A stretch of DNA of 64,000 nucleotides from positions 1 through 64,000 of the forward strand of contig CAXFIU010000002.1 in the NCBI GenBank assembly GCA_964003245.1. Reading direction: 5' to 3'. The DNA is from MGIIb-O2 sp964003245. Its GTDB lineage: Archaea > Thermoplasmatota > Poseidoniia > Poseidoniales > Thalassarchaeaceae. Position 1 is the stretch's first letter. Every line of letters starts with the position of its first letter. A program made the translations under genes and the position numbers. Shown piece by piece: positions 44,915 to 53,913 of this stretch. The notes under the pieces were generated by a model. That model was given only the letters and a program-made list of their open reading frames with translations, did not search any database and was not told where the DNA came from.

Positions 44915-45910
44915 ATGCCCATGAGTACGAGGTTCAACTTCACTGACATGAGGCATGGCACTTCTTTGTTAAAGAGAGGATTTGCTAAAATGCAAGAAGG
45001 TGGCGTAATTATGGATGTAGTTACTCCAGAAGAGGCTCATATAGCTGAAGATGCAGGAGCAGTTTCTGTAATGGCTTTAGAAAGAGTTCCTGCAGATATT
45101 AGAGCTCAGGGCGGGGTTGCAAGAATGAGCCATCCAGATATGATTAAAGAAATTATTGAAACCACAAGTATTCCTGTAATGGCCAAAGCCAGAATAGGTC
45201 ATGATGATGAGGCAAAAGTTTTGCAATCACTCGGAGTAGATATGGTTGATGAATCAGAAGTATTGACTCCAGCAGATCCATTCTACCATATAGCAAAGAA
45301 TGATTTTACAATACCATTTGTTTGTGGATGTACAAATCTTGGAGAAGCAATAAGAAGAGTTGCAGAAGGTGCTGCTATGATTAGAACGAAGGGTGAAGCA
45401 GGAACTGGTAATGTAGTAAGTGCTGTTCAACATGCAAGATTGGTAAAGGAAGAAATACTCCATGCGAAGAATACTGATTCAAGCGGAATAGAAGACATGG
45501 TCAATGTAATTATGAAAGGTTTTAACAGAATGCCTGATGTATCTGAATTTGATATTTCAATAAAAAATACACCTTTTGGAAGTTTTTCAGGACTAAAAAA
45601 AGAAGTAGAATCAATATTGCTTGAGGTAGTAGAAATGGAGAGGTTACCTGTAGTGACATTCTCGGCAGGAGGGATTGCGACACCAGCAGATGCTGCTTTG
45701 ATGATGAATCATGGAATGGATGGCATATTTGTTGGTTCGGGAATTTTCAAAAGTTCAGATCCTAAAACAACAGCGGAGGCGATTGTCCTAGCAACGCATA
45801 GATTTCAAGATCCTGACTCTGTTGCGGAAGCAAGTAGAATGATTGGAGAGCCCATGCCAGGTTTAGAAATAGAAACCCTAGATGTTAGAATGGAAAAAAG
45901 AGGATGGTAA
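44915..45910 (+). CDS. pdxS: Pyridoxal 5'-phosphate synthase subunit PdxS
   Basis: A 331-residue TIM-barrel enzyme making vitamin B6 from ribose 5-phosphate, glyceraldehyde 3-phosphate and ammonia. Family blocks: LLKRGFAKMQEGGVIMDVVT, VMALERVPADIRAQGGVARM, MAKARIGHDDEAKVLQSLGV, DESEVLTPADPF, AAMIRTKGEAGTGNVV and FSAGGIATPADAALMM followed by GMDGIFVGSGIF. The conserved catalytic lysines are in MAKARIGH and RTKGEAGTG. Its glutaminase partner PdxT is not in the window. The gene ends where a coiled-coil gene on the other strand ends. Confidence 0.97.
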   Translation: MPMSTRFNFTDMRHGTSLLKRGFAKMQEGGVIMDVVTPEEAHIAEDAGAVSVMALERVPADIRAQGGVARMSHPDMIKEIIETTSIPVMAKARIGHDDEAKVLQSLGVDMVDESEVLTPADPFYHIAKNDFTIPFVCGCTNLGEAIRRVAEGAAMIRTKGEAGTGNVVSAVQHARLVKEEILHAKNTDSSGIEDMVNVIMKGFNRMPDVSEFDISIKNTPFGSFSGLKKEVESILLEVVEMERLPVVTFSAGGIATPADAALMMNHGMDGIFVGSGIFKSSDPKTTAEAIVLATHRFQDPDSVAEASRMIGEPMPGLEIETLDVRMEKRGW

Positions 45911-46948
45911 TTATTTCCTACCACGAGTTGTTCCGAGTTTTCTTGACTGCTTCTTACCCTTAATATTCTTAGTAACAGGGGATTTTGAATCACCTGTTAA
46001 AACTCCACCGAGAGTTAATGATCCACTGTTGATTAATTGAGATGCCAAAGAATCAGCCATCCCCTCATCTTCACTTGGTAACTTTAGAGCATCTTTGACA
46101 GATTGATTATGATCTTTAATTACTTTCAAACGTTCTTCTTCAGCAGCTTTCATTTCGTCTCTAATCTCATTTACTTGACCAATTAACTCTTTCATATTCT
46201 CATGAACTTCATTAGCAGATTCTCTATGTGCGACATATGCTAAATGGAATCTATCAGCCTCCGCTCGCAGAAAGTCTCTTTCCGCTAGCATAGGTTTCAC
46301 ATCTTCCCAAATTAAATCTGCTTGCTTATGAAAATCAATCATTTCTTGGTGCGCTTTATCTGCTTCGGATTTTAGTAATTTGATAGAACCATCCATGTCT
46401 CCTATATCAATATTAATTGCCTCAAAGTCTTTTACTGCAGGCATTAATTTATCTCTCTTAGAGATTAAAACTTTTAATTTCTTAAGTAATTTATTCTCGG
46501 TTTCTAAAATTAATCGGCCATCAGTCATCATAGTATTCTCGATTTTTTCTATTTCATTAATAGTCTCAGATAATTCTATGACAACAGACTTAGTACCTTT
46601 AGCCTCATCTTTACGACCCCTATTTTGATTAATCAGTTCTCTAATTTGATTTTGAATTTCATCTCTTCTTGCTTTACATATTTGAGCCTGGTCTCTTACT
46701 TTTTTCTGTTCGTCTAATTTCTCTTTAATGGATTCTCTGATTTCCTTACTTTGTTCTTGTAAAGCATTTCTTGAATCCGCAGCTCGACGAGCATCTTCAT
46801 TAAATGAATTCCTTTGATCTTTCATTCTACGGATCTTTGTTTCCATAGCATGTAATCTTGTTCTAAGATCATCATCAGGTCCCTTCTGCTCATCTTTCAC
46901 AAGGCTCGCGAGAGAGGGCCCCTTCTTCAATGAAACTACTTGATTCAT
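45911..46948 (-). CDS. Coiled-coil protein 1 (COG1340-like) with basic tail
   Basis: A 345-residue protein that is almost entirely alpha-helical with heptads rich in Lys, Glu, Arg and Gln (about 20-300), including RTRLHAMETKIRRMKDQRNS and KVRDQAQICKARRDEIQNQI, which resemble the archaeal COG1340 coiled-coil family. After a short hydrophobic/Ser-rich segment (ADSLASQLINSGSLTLGGVL) it ends with KGKKQSRKLGTTRGRK, a basic tail shared with the protein at 51986. No enzyme motif is present. A structural or nucleic-acid-associated role is possible. Its start overlaps the end of the membrane protein gene at 46945 (ATGA). Confidence 0.82.
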   Translation of the reverse strand: MNQVVSLKKGPSLASLVKDEQKGPDDDLRTRLHAMETKIRRMKDQRNSFNEDARRAADSRNALQEQSKEIRESIKEKLDEQKKVRDQAQICKARRDEIQNQIRELINQNRGRKDEAKGTKSVVIELSETINEIEKIENTMMTDGRLILETENKLLKKLKVLISKRDKLMPAVKDFEAINIDIGDMDGSIKLLKSEADKAHQEMIDFHKQADLIWEDVKPMLAERDFLRAEADRFHLAYVAHRESANEVHENMKELIGQVNEIRDEMKAAEEERLKVIKDHNQSVKDALKLPSEDEGMADSLASQLINSGSLTLGGVLTGDSKSPVTKNIKGKKQSRKLGTTRGRK

Positions 46949-48510
46949 AGACCTAGAAGTGATGTAAAGAAAGGTAAAATTGGAGAAATAATGGCTAATC
47001 CAGCACCAATTAAGAATATTGCTCCGATTGAGACCCTTAATCTTGTGAATAAATCTGCCCTATTTTGTACGGTCAATACTCTACCACTTAGTAAGTTGCC
47101 TTCTTCATCTTCTAATCTAACAGTTACAGTAGCCTCCCCTGGTTCTTCCGGTAATAGACTCTGCCAAACAATTTCTGTCGATTTTATAATCGAAGGTAAT
47201 TTTTGTACAAAAGATTCGTTATCAATTTTACTTAATAGAGCATTACTAGAATTAACGCGAAGTTTGTAAACACATTCAGAAGGACGGAAATCAGGTGTTT
47301 GAATCTTTAAGATAAGGTTCACAGGTTCAGGGCCATTATTCAAAACATAAGCAAATAAATTTGCCTGGCCTACAACAAGATTTTCCATATCTACATCAAA
47401 CCAAATTTCATGATTGATTCCATTATCTATTTTCATTCTTAAACGATCATGGAGTCTAAAAAATGATGCACATCTATCTTTAGCTCGAATTATTAGACGG
47501 TCCCAAGTCTCTTCACCAAGTTCTGGGTGTCGAAATAATTCGTCAATAATTTCTAAAGGCATCATTATTTCAAGTTCTGATCGGAAATCTTCTTCGTCTA
47601 AATATCCAGCTCTTCTTAGATGTAATAGATGAAGAAGCTTTTCTTGTAACTCAGATATATTATTGCCTTCATTAACAGAATGTTGTATTGATCGAAGATA
47701 TTCAGAAATACGAACTGAAAGTAAAGGATCTACATGTGCACTAATTACGTCGCTAAAGGGCCTTTTCAATAAAGCGGGATGGATAGGGGGGGAAAAGGAA
47801 TCTAGCATACCCCAAGTTTCACAAGTGTTGAATCTCGATCTATCAGAGACCATGTGTACTCCATGTCCACATAAAAGAAAACCAGTTGAAAAGGATAGTA
47901 AAACAGAGTTGCCACTAACGATATCGGAAAATTGAAGGCTAGAAATTAAGAAGATCCCAGAAAGAAACATTAGAAATGTCGTAGCAATCAGTTGTCTAAA
48001 AGAACCTTCTATAGTTTCTTTCATTTCAGCATATCCGTGAGCACTCCTGAAAGTTAAACCTGTCTTTGTGAGATAATTAGATTGAATATTAAAAATTCTT
48101 CTTGTAACCGACAGTAATAGTAAAAGTAAACAAAGAAGCCCTAGATCTGCCACAATAAAGAAGAATGCCAGATAATATAACCCTACTTCGATAGTAATAT
48201 CAAAAGGAATTACAGGTAAGACATGGTCAACCCACCAATCTGGCTCAGAACCAGTGAAGGATTCTGCGAATCCATATAATATGATTACGAAAATTGGAAT
48301 AACTAATACGAATCTAGCACCCCTGCTGATAAATAATCGATCTAACTTAACAAGATTCCTTTCATATTCCTGCAACCTATCTATAGTTTTTTGATCATAA
48401 TTTTTGTCATTACTAAACTTCTGATTCACATCATTAAACTCTGGTGCAGATGGAATTTCAATATCCTCTTCGGAAGAAAGAATATCGAAATCATCATTAT
48501 TAATTGACAT
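46945..48510 (-). CDS. Multi-pass membrane protein of unknown function
   Basis: A 521-residue protein. An acidic N terminus (about 1-60) is followed by helices near 67-84, 107-135, 175-193 and 203-222, a soluble domain with a central helical part (about 225-360) and a beta-rich part (about 365-475, ANLFAYVLNNGPEPVNLILK), then a final helix pair near 490-520. I find no known family. The start is coupled to coiled-coil protein 1 downstream by a 4-base overlap, and the regulator gene lies 9 bases upstream, so all three are probably one transcript. Confidence 0.77.
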   Translation of the reverse strand: MSINNDDFDILSSEEDIEIPSAPEFNDVNQKFSNDKNYDQKTIDRLQEYERNLVKLDRLFISRGARFVLVIPIFVIILYGFAESFTGSEPDWWVDHVLPVIPFDITIEVGLYYLAFFFIVADLGLLCLLLLLLSVTRRIFNIQSNYLTKTGLTFRSAHGYAEMKETIEGSFRQLIATTFLMFLSGIFLISSLQFSDIVSGNSVLLSFSTGFLLCGHGVHMVSDRSRFNTCETWGMLDSFSPPIHPALLKRPFSDVISAHVDPLLSVRISEYLRSIQHSVNEGNNISELQEKLLHLLHLRRAGYLDEEDFRSELEIMMPLEIIDELFRHPELGEETWDRLIIRAKDRCASFFRLHDRLRMKIDNGINHEIWFDVDMENLVVGQANLFAYVLNNGPEPVNLILKIQTPDFRPSECVYKLRVNSSNALLSKIDNESFVQKLPSIIKSTEIVWQSLLPEEPGEATVTVRLEDEEGNLLSGRVLTVQNRADLFTRLRVSIGAIFLIGAGLAIISPILPFFTSLLGL

Positions 48511-48519
48511 GAAAATACC

Positions 48520-49167
48520 TTATTCTACTCTGACTATGACTTTGAAACTCAATTCTCTTGAGAAGATGATTTCAGAATCATCGCAATAAAATTTATCTGA
48601 TTTTTTAATAATCTTGGAACCAATTTTCACACCCGCGTTTTCTAATGTTTTAATTGCAACACTGCTAGAATAAATTAGTTCAATTATTGAAGGTGTATCA
48701 TCGGGTAGTGCAGATAAAGGTAAAAGTATATTTGACGTAGAAGTGATCATACTTCTATCGACAATTGGAATCATCCGCCCCTCTCTATTTCTCTCAGGAT
48801 AACCCAACATTCTATCGATACATGCTTCTAATTCAACATCTATACCATGCTCAATCTTACAGGCAGCTGCATCAACATCTCCATCGAATCGAATCACATC
48901 AGATAATAAAATTTTCAACAACTCTTCTCTTCTCTTGATTCTAGATGCATGTGTAAATCCTTCAGAAGTTAGCCTGCACCCTTTGTAAGGAATATATGTC
49001 ACATAATCTCTTCCTGCTAGTCTTTGAATCATTTCAGTTGTAGATGCTGGACTTACATCCATTAGTTCAGCTAATTTGGTAGTTCGAACGATTTCTCCAG
49101 GTTCTTCCGAATGTGCCTCGAAAATTCTTTTGAGATACATTTCTTCAAACTCACTCAATTTAGACAT
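48520..49167 (-). CDS. DtxR/MntR-family metal-dependent regulator
   Basis: A 215-residue transcription factor. The N-terminal winged helix is KLSEFEEMYLKRIFEAH, TTKLAELMDVSPASTTEMIQ and GCRLTSEGFTHASRIKRREE, the classic DtxR start. The dimerisation domain has the metal-site residues in AAACKIEHGIDVELEACIDR (Cys, Glu, His). The C-terminal part (about 140-215) is beta-rich, like the SH3/FeoA-like domain. It probably senses Fe or Mn and represses uptake or iron-using genes. It lies 9 bases after the 49177 gene and leads the 46945 gene. A DtxR-like operator occurs at 44513. Confidence 0.9.
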   Translation of the reverse strand: MSKLSEFEEMYLKRIFEAHSEEPGEIVRTTKLAELMDVSPASTTEMIQRLAGRDYVTYIPYKGCRLTSEGFTHASRIKRREELLKILLSDVIRFDGDVDAAACKIEHGIDVELEACIDRMLGYPERNREGRMIPIVDRSMITSTSNILLPLSALPDDTPSIIELIYSSSVAIKTLENAGVKIGSKIIKKSDKFYCDDSEIIFSRELSFKVIVRVE

Positions 49168-49176
49168 ACAAACACC

Positions 49177-51057
49177 TTAACCTATTTTTGCTATAAATTC
49201 AACTCTACAAGCAGGACAACGCGACCTGACAGGCCTCTTATCGAGTGCTACTCTAAGAGTTTGTTCACATTTTGGACAAGCTAATAAATCAGTTAACGAT
49301 GATGCCTCGGGTTCAGAAACAATAACTTCATTCTCTGATCCATCTATTTCTTCGTTATCTGATGTCTCACTCTCAATTAAATTATTTTGAGAGAATTGCA
49401 AAGAGCAGGCAGGGCATTTAACAGAACCAAAGTGATCGATTGGAATATTCAATCTCTGACTACAAGAAGGACAAGAAACTTCCTTCTTTGATTCAGAATT
49501 ATTATTACTTGAAGTTCTATTTGACAAATTACGCCTAAATAGAGTTGATTCTGTCGAAGGTGTACGTTGAGAAATTACTCTATAAATTACCAAGCAAGTC
49601 ATAACAATAGCTAGGCCGGATAGGGCTCCATAAATTGCAGCATAGATGCTAAAAGGTAGTGAGAAACTAGTGCCACTCTCAGATTCAACGAGAACTGATG
49701 TTTGATTACTCACACTGATATCTCCCATGGACCAAATAAATTCAATATTAGTAGTTTGAGAATATTTCCATGAAGAAAATTCTACTGAACCTGAATATTT
49801 ACCTCCACTACTTATCGAAGGTATTGATATTTCTGTAAATACTAGAGGCGGTTGGGCCACATCAACTATTCTCAATAATCCAGGAGATGTTTCTGAAGCT
49901 CCAGTATTCTCTAAAGTGTATTCAATAGAGAAAGATTCGCCAGCAGATATAGGAGAAGGAGATGCGTCTGAAATAATTATTGAGGGAATTACTAATGGAG
50001 GAGTTAATTCAACAACTACTTCTCCGTCTCCATTCAAAGGAAGCCAATAATTAGGGCTAACAATCACCTTTAGTCGACTCGCATCAGGATGACCGAGTTT
50101 TAGGTTGATATTTCTAATTCCAGGATTCATTTGTAAGGTAAATGTTTGATATTCAGTGTATTCGTTACCTGATTTCATTAATACTTCGAGATCTACGCTG
50201 CGATTCAGTCCTGAACTTAGATAAATTGAAACATCTAAATTGATACCGTCTTGAAAAGTCCAAGTAATTTCTTCTAATTCGACATTAATATCCTGAGATT
50301 CTCTAACCTCTATATTCGAGCTACCGTTCAGAGAGATATCGACACCGCCATTCAAAGAAGATACCTTCCAATCAATTACTAGAGAACCAGACAAAAGAGG
50401 GATGAAGTTAGCAGAAACTTCTCTACTAGAACCGGGAGAGATTACAATGAAATCTCCATTGACTAAAGTTGACCCATCATCTTTAGTTAACTCTAGTCTA
50501 ACAGAATCACTATTAGATCCTTTATTATGGACTAAAATTGAGGCAGTAAGTTGGTCTCCAACATGAACTGGTTGGCCAATAATAACAATCTCTTCAGAAC
50601 CTGCAGATGAAAAATTAACAGGATTAGGACCTACTCGCATTTCAAGAATTTCAATTTCTTCAGTATTATCAACTTGCAACTTGCAAAGGATATAACCTTC
50701 ACTAACTGGTCCGAAAGAAATGACGACATCGGTAGCAGATGCTGTGCCGTCTAATATCCCTGAATGCCCACCATACCATTGTCCACCATAACCAAAACTA
50801 AAACTCCAAGATGAATTATCAGATGAAAGATTCGAATTGAATACTTGAATCTTCAGATCCACAAAATCCCCGTCAGAAGCAGAATCATTACCTGTTTTTT
50901 CCAGAGTACCACCGTCTAAATATTCAATAGACCATGTATTACTATCTGAAATGGTAAAATCGTCATCAGAGGCGGTAACATTATACGAAAAAATTATCAT
51001 TAATATTGATAAATATAAAAAAACCTTCAAAGAAGAAACTGTAACTCTTCCGGTCAT
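49177..51057 (-). CDS. Surface protein with cytoplasmic zinc ribbons
   Basis: A 626-residue product from the ATG of MTGRVTVSSLKVFLYLSILM, which gives a signal peptide; an ORF to 51111 exists. The exported part (about 30-460) is beta-rich with CARDB-like repeats (ISAGESFSIEYTLENTGASE, GDQLTASILVHNKGSNSDSV). A membrane helix lies near 466-490. The cytoplasmic tail bears two zinc ribbons: CPSC/CPAC (Cys529, 532, 548, 551) and CPKC/CPAC (Cys594, 597, 614, 617), joined by an acidic linker. This outside-in layout is suggestive of a sensor or tether; the role is unknown. It is upstream of the DtxR-type gene. Confidence 0.82.
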   Translation of the reverse strand: MTGRVTVSSLKVFLYLSILMIIFSYNVTASDDDFTISDSNTWSIEYLDGGTLEKTGNDSASDGDFVDLKIQVFNSNLSSDNSSWSFSFGYGGQWYGGHSGILDGTASATDVVISFGPVSEGYILCKLQVDNTEEIEILEMRVGPNPVNFSSAGSEEIVIIGQPVHVGDQLTASILVHNKGSNSDSVRLELTKDDGSTLVNGDFIVISPGSSREVSANFIPLLSGSLVIDWKVSSLNGGVDISLNGSSNIEVRESQDINVELEEITWTFQDGINLDVSIYLSSGLNRSVDLEVLMKSGNEYTEYQTFTLQMNPGIRNINLKLGHPDASRLKVIVSPNYWLPLNGDGEVVVELTPPLVIPSIIISDASPSPISAGESFSIEYTLENTGASETSPGLLRIVDVAQPPLVFTEISIPSISSGGKYSGSVEFSSWKYSQTTNIEFIWSMGDISVSNQTSVLVESESGTSFSLPFSIYAAIYGALSGLAIVMTCLVIYRVISQRTPSTESTLFRRNLSNRTSSNNNSESKKEVSCPSCSQRLNIPIDHFGSVKCPACSLQFSQNNLIESETSDNEEIDGSENEVIVSEPEASSLTDLLACPKCEQTLRVALDKRPVRSRCPACRVEFIAKIG

Positions 51058-51105
51058 TAGATAATACTCGACAAGAACAACCGTATGAATGAAACCCCTC
51101 TTCGG

Positions 51106-51120
51106 GGTCACATAGTGACC
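51106..51120. promoter_or_regulatory. Palindrome between divergent 49177 and 51153 genes
   Basis: GGTCAC-ATA-GTGACC: perfect 6-base arms around a 3-base centre. It abuts TTTATTGATA (51120-51129), a candidate TATA box 25-30 bases before the coiled-coil protein 2 ATG. A second small stem (CCCC-TCTTC-GGGG, 51095-51107) overlaps its left edge. The position suggests a regulator site controlling one or both genes. Confidence 0.45.
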
Positions 51121-51152
51121 TTTATTGATACCTTTCGTTAGCCCCGTGTAAT

Positions 51153-51989
51153 ATGAACACAGATGAGCTTCTCGCAGTCACGCCGGAAGAGATGGCTAAA
51201 TCTCTACTAGCTCGTAGGGAATTGCTAAGGCAACAATTGCCTACTGTAATTAGAACATTAGAAGCTGATGAACAAAATCTCGCACCTAAAGCGAAAAAAG
51301 CTGTTGAAATTAGTAAAAATATAAATTCTAAAGTTAGTGAATTAAAAGAAGAGAGAAACAAAGCTCAGAAAGAAGCAAATGAGTTACTGAAGATTGTTAA
51401 AGAAAGTAGAGAGAAACTAATTCAAAGTGATGGAATGATTAATCTTGATCCTTCTTGGAAGAAGGAAAAAATGTTTGAAGAAATAGAAGATATTGAGAAA
51501 AAAATAGAAACATCAGCTTTAGACCACAAAGCCGAAAGAAAGTTGTTAGATAAAAGAAAAAAACTGATTGAAGAAAATGATAAATGGCTTAAACAAAGAA
51601 GAGACTTAAATCCCGAGATGGTTACATACATAGATGCAAGAAGAGAAATGAATAAACTTTACAGACTAGCAGATAAATCACATAGAAAAATGCTTGATGG
51701 AGTAGAAAAAGCTCAACCACAACATGAAAAACAACAGAAAATTAGAGATGATTTGCGTGAAATCCGAAGACAACTAGACAGAGCTAGAGAATTACTATCA
51801 CAGTCTGATCGAGCAATTGAGTATTGGGAAAGAAGACTAGACAAAGGATTTGGAGAATTAGGAGATGGTTTCAAAGATCTATTATCGGCACAAAGAAAAG
51901 TCGCCGAGGGAGGAGATTCATCTTTTGCTAGAAAGAAGAAAATCAAAAAGGTAGAAAATATTTCTAAAAAGAAGGAGGAAGAGGAATGA
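51153..51989 (+). CDS. Coiled-coil protein 2
   Basis: A 278-residue helical protein. The N terminus (MNTDELLAVTPEEMAKSLLA) is followed by heptad-rich segments through about residue 250, with a possible break near PSWKKEKMFEEIEDI. The end is highly charged (KKIKKVENISKKKEEEE). No membrane or catalytic motif. It diverges from the zinc-ribbon surface protein across a palindrome and overlaps coiled-coil protein 3 by 4 bases (ATGA), so the two are translated together and may form a pair. Confidence 0.82.
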   Translation: MNTDELLAVTPEEMAKSLLARRELLRQQLPTVIRTLEADEQNLAPKAKKAVEISKNINSKVSELKEERNKAQKEANELLKIVKESREKLIQSDGMINLDPSWKKEKMFEEIEDIEKKIETSALDHKAERKLLDKRKKLIEENDKWLKQRRDLNPEMVTYIDARREMNKLYRLADKSHRKMLDGVEKAQPQHEKQQKIRDDLREIRRQLDRARELLSQSDRAIEYWERRLDKGFGELGDGFKDLLSAQRKVAEGGDSSFARKKKIKKVENISKKKEEEE

Positions 51990-52966
51990 GTGATTCAGAA
52001 CCTCAGAGTGGAATCTTTGCAGATTTAGAAGATATGTCTCACAAAGATGTTGAGTTATTATCCAAAAAAATAGAACGGGAAATTAGAACTATTGAAGAGG
52101 AACATAGATCATTGAGGAATGAAAGGAAAAATCAAGTAGAAATTGTGAAATCATTACGTCAAGCAGTCGGTGAGAACGAAGCTATCAGTGAAGAAAGAAG
52201 AGGACTATTAAGGAAATTTCATCAATCTAGGAAACAGGCAGAAGATGCAAGAAAGAAGAGAGATTCCGTCAATTCATCAATCCCTCCTCCATCAGCCATT
52301 CTCGCAGAATGGATGGTTGAAACACACCAGAGATTAGTTACAATAGATAATGATTTGACGGCAGTGCCAACACTTCACAGAGAAATTGACATGTTCAAGA
52401 GATTTTTTGAACTTCAGGCAGCATTTACAAGAAAGCAAGAATCGGAAAAATACCATGAAGAATATGTAAATTATATCAAAGAAATCAGAGTCATTACCAA
52501 AGAATTAGATGCTACAAGGAAGGAATCTTCTCAAGAAAAGACCGGAGATTCTTCTTCAACAGAAGAAGAAATTAATCCCAGTAATGTGAATCGCTCAGAT
52601 GTTAGAAAAATTAGCAAAAGAATTAAGAAAATCGATTCTCAATTGGATAGGATATCTGAAGAAAGAAAGTCATTAAGAAAAGAAGCAAATCGTCTAAGGA
52701 CATATCTTAGAGTTACTAGTAGCAGAGGAAAGCCGATAAAAATCTCCGAAGTTAAAGATAGGGCAACAAGTGGAGATTCTCTAAATACACAGGAATTAGG
52801 CGCATTACTTCGAACTGGTGGCCTCGCAGAATTAACAAAAAGTAATTCAAAACAACCTAAGAAAAAGCAACCGAGGAAAAATAAAGGGAAAAAACAACAT
52901 CGTAAGCTTGGGGTTGCCAGAGGAGGGGCACGATTGGGTTCACGAGTTTCTAAAAGAGATGATTGA
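51986..52966 (+). CDS. Coiled-coil protein 3 with basic tail
   Basis: A 326-residue protein with long coiled coils at about 20-110 and 210-245, an intervening hydrophobic/aromatic region (about 105-165, AEWMVETHQRL and DMFKRFFELQAAFTRKQE) and a Ser/Glu-rich linker. SGDSLNTQELGALLRTGGL near the C terminus matches the SGDTLSTEELMALQ end of protein 4. The tail KGKKQHRKLGVARGG matches that of coiled-coil protein 1. It overlaps the preceding gene by 4 bases. The basic tail could bind nucleic acid or a membrane surface. Confidence 0.82.
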   Translation: MSDSEPQSGIFADLEDMSHKDVELLSKKIEREIRTIEEEHRSLRNERKNQVEIVKSLRQAVGENEAISEERRGLLRKFHQSRKQAEDARKKRDSVNSSIPPPSAILAEWMVETHQRLVTIDNDLTAVPTLHREIDMFKRFFELQAAFTRKQESEKYHEEYVNYIKEIRVITKELDATRKESSQEKTGDSSSTEEEINPSNVNRSDVRKISKRIKKIDSQLDRISEERKSLRKEANRLRTYLRVTSSRGKPIKISEVKDRATSGDSLNTQELGALLRTGGLAELTKSNSKQPKKKQPRKNKGKKQHRKLGVARGGARLGSRVSKRDD

Positions 52967-52997
52967 GCAGTTGGCCATTTTACATCCTTCCTATGCC

Positions 52998-53006
52998 CTT
53001 ATATGA
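52998..53006 (+). promoter_or_regulatory. TATA box candidate before coiled-coil protein 4
   Basis: CTTATATGA lies in the 76-base gap after coiled-coil protein 3. A start of transcription about 26 bases on (near 53029) would leave a short leader before the ATG at 53043, so the gene may have its own promoter. Confidence 0.45.
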
Positions 53007-53042
53007 TGACATTAACTCGGACATTATGACAGGTGCTTGCTA

Positions 53043-53912
53043 ATGATGGATTTTGATGAGGTTAGAGGTGTTCTAACACCTAAAAGTACTTCATTAGATG
53101 AGAAACTTTCTGAATTCAGAGAAGATAGAGATAACTGGAATGCTAAAGTCAAAAAATACTTGACGGAAAGAAACGAAATCAATAGACAAGTTAAGGAATT
53201 AATTACTGAAGTTCAAAATCAAAAAGTAATAAGAGATGAAGCTAATTCTAAAGTCAAAGATCTAAAAATTATTCGAGCAGAAAGGTCCTCTGTTCTAAAA
53301 CAACTTCGAGCAGAATTACAGGAAAAAAGACCTGTTGAACAGAAAAAAGAAGAAAAGAGAGAGAAGAAGCGTAATGAAAGAACTATCCGAAATGATATTG
53401 AAAAAATGGATATGAAATTTAATTATGGACATTTTCAAGGTAAGGAAAGAAATTTTGAAAGACAAATGAAGAAGTTATATCAAGAGTTGAAAGAAATTAA
53501 AAAGCAAAAGAAAGAAAATATTTTTTCCGAACTAGAATCACAAATAAGAAAAGCAGCAAAATCTCAAGAAGAAGCTCACAGACTTGTAGAAGATGCTGTT
53601 AATACCGCTCAAGAATCTCATGATTTAATGATAGAATTATCAGAGGAAGTAGATAGATTGAGGGCAAAGGCAAATACATCTCAAGAAGGAGTAATACGTT
53701 CAAAAAGGGAAGCAGACTTGTTACATAACAAATATGTGGTTTCACTGAGAAGTATTCATTCTATTCAAGATTTATTCAAGGCGATGATTGCACAAGAGAA
53801 GGATGTTGAGGACGATGATGGTAGCAAGTTAGAGGTCACCGACTTGATGTCCAGATTGATGTCAGGAGACACTCTATCGACAGAAGAACTGATGGCTTTA
53901 CAAAGAAACTAA
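53043..53912 (+). CDS. Coiled-coil protein 4 (COG1340-like)
   Basis: A 289-residue protein from the ATG at 53043; a TTG two codons before it is less likely. DNWNAKVKKYLTERNEINRQ followed by VKELITEVQNQKVIRDEANS is the characteristic start of archaeal COG1340 coiled-coil proteins. Heptads run to about residue 250 (with a Lys/Glu-only stretch near 95-110). It ends SRLMSGDTLSTEELMALQ, the COG1340-type C-terminal helix also found in protein 3, but has no basic tail. Function unknown; no neighbouring enzyme explains it. It is convergent with the 53914 gene. Confidence 0.85.
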   Translation: MMDFDEVRGVLTPKSTSLDEKLSEFREDRDNWNAKVKKYLTERNEINRQVKELITEVQNQKVIRDEANSKVKDLKIIRAERSSVLKQLRAELQEKRPVEQKKEEKREKKRNERTIRNDIEKMDMKFNYGHFQGKERNFERQMKKLYQELKEIKKQKKENIFSELESQIRKAAKSQEEAHRLVEDAVNTAQESHDLMIELSEEVDRLRAKANTSQEGVIRSKREADLLHNKYVVSLRSIHSIQDLFKAMIAQEKDVEDDDGSKLEVTDLMSRLMSGDTLSTEELMALQRN

Positions 53913-53913
53913 G

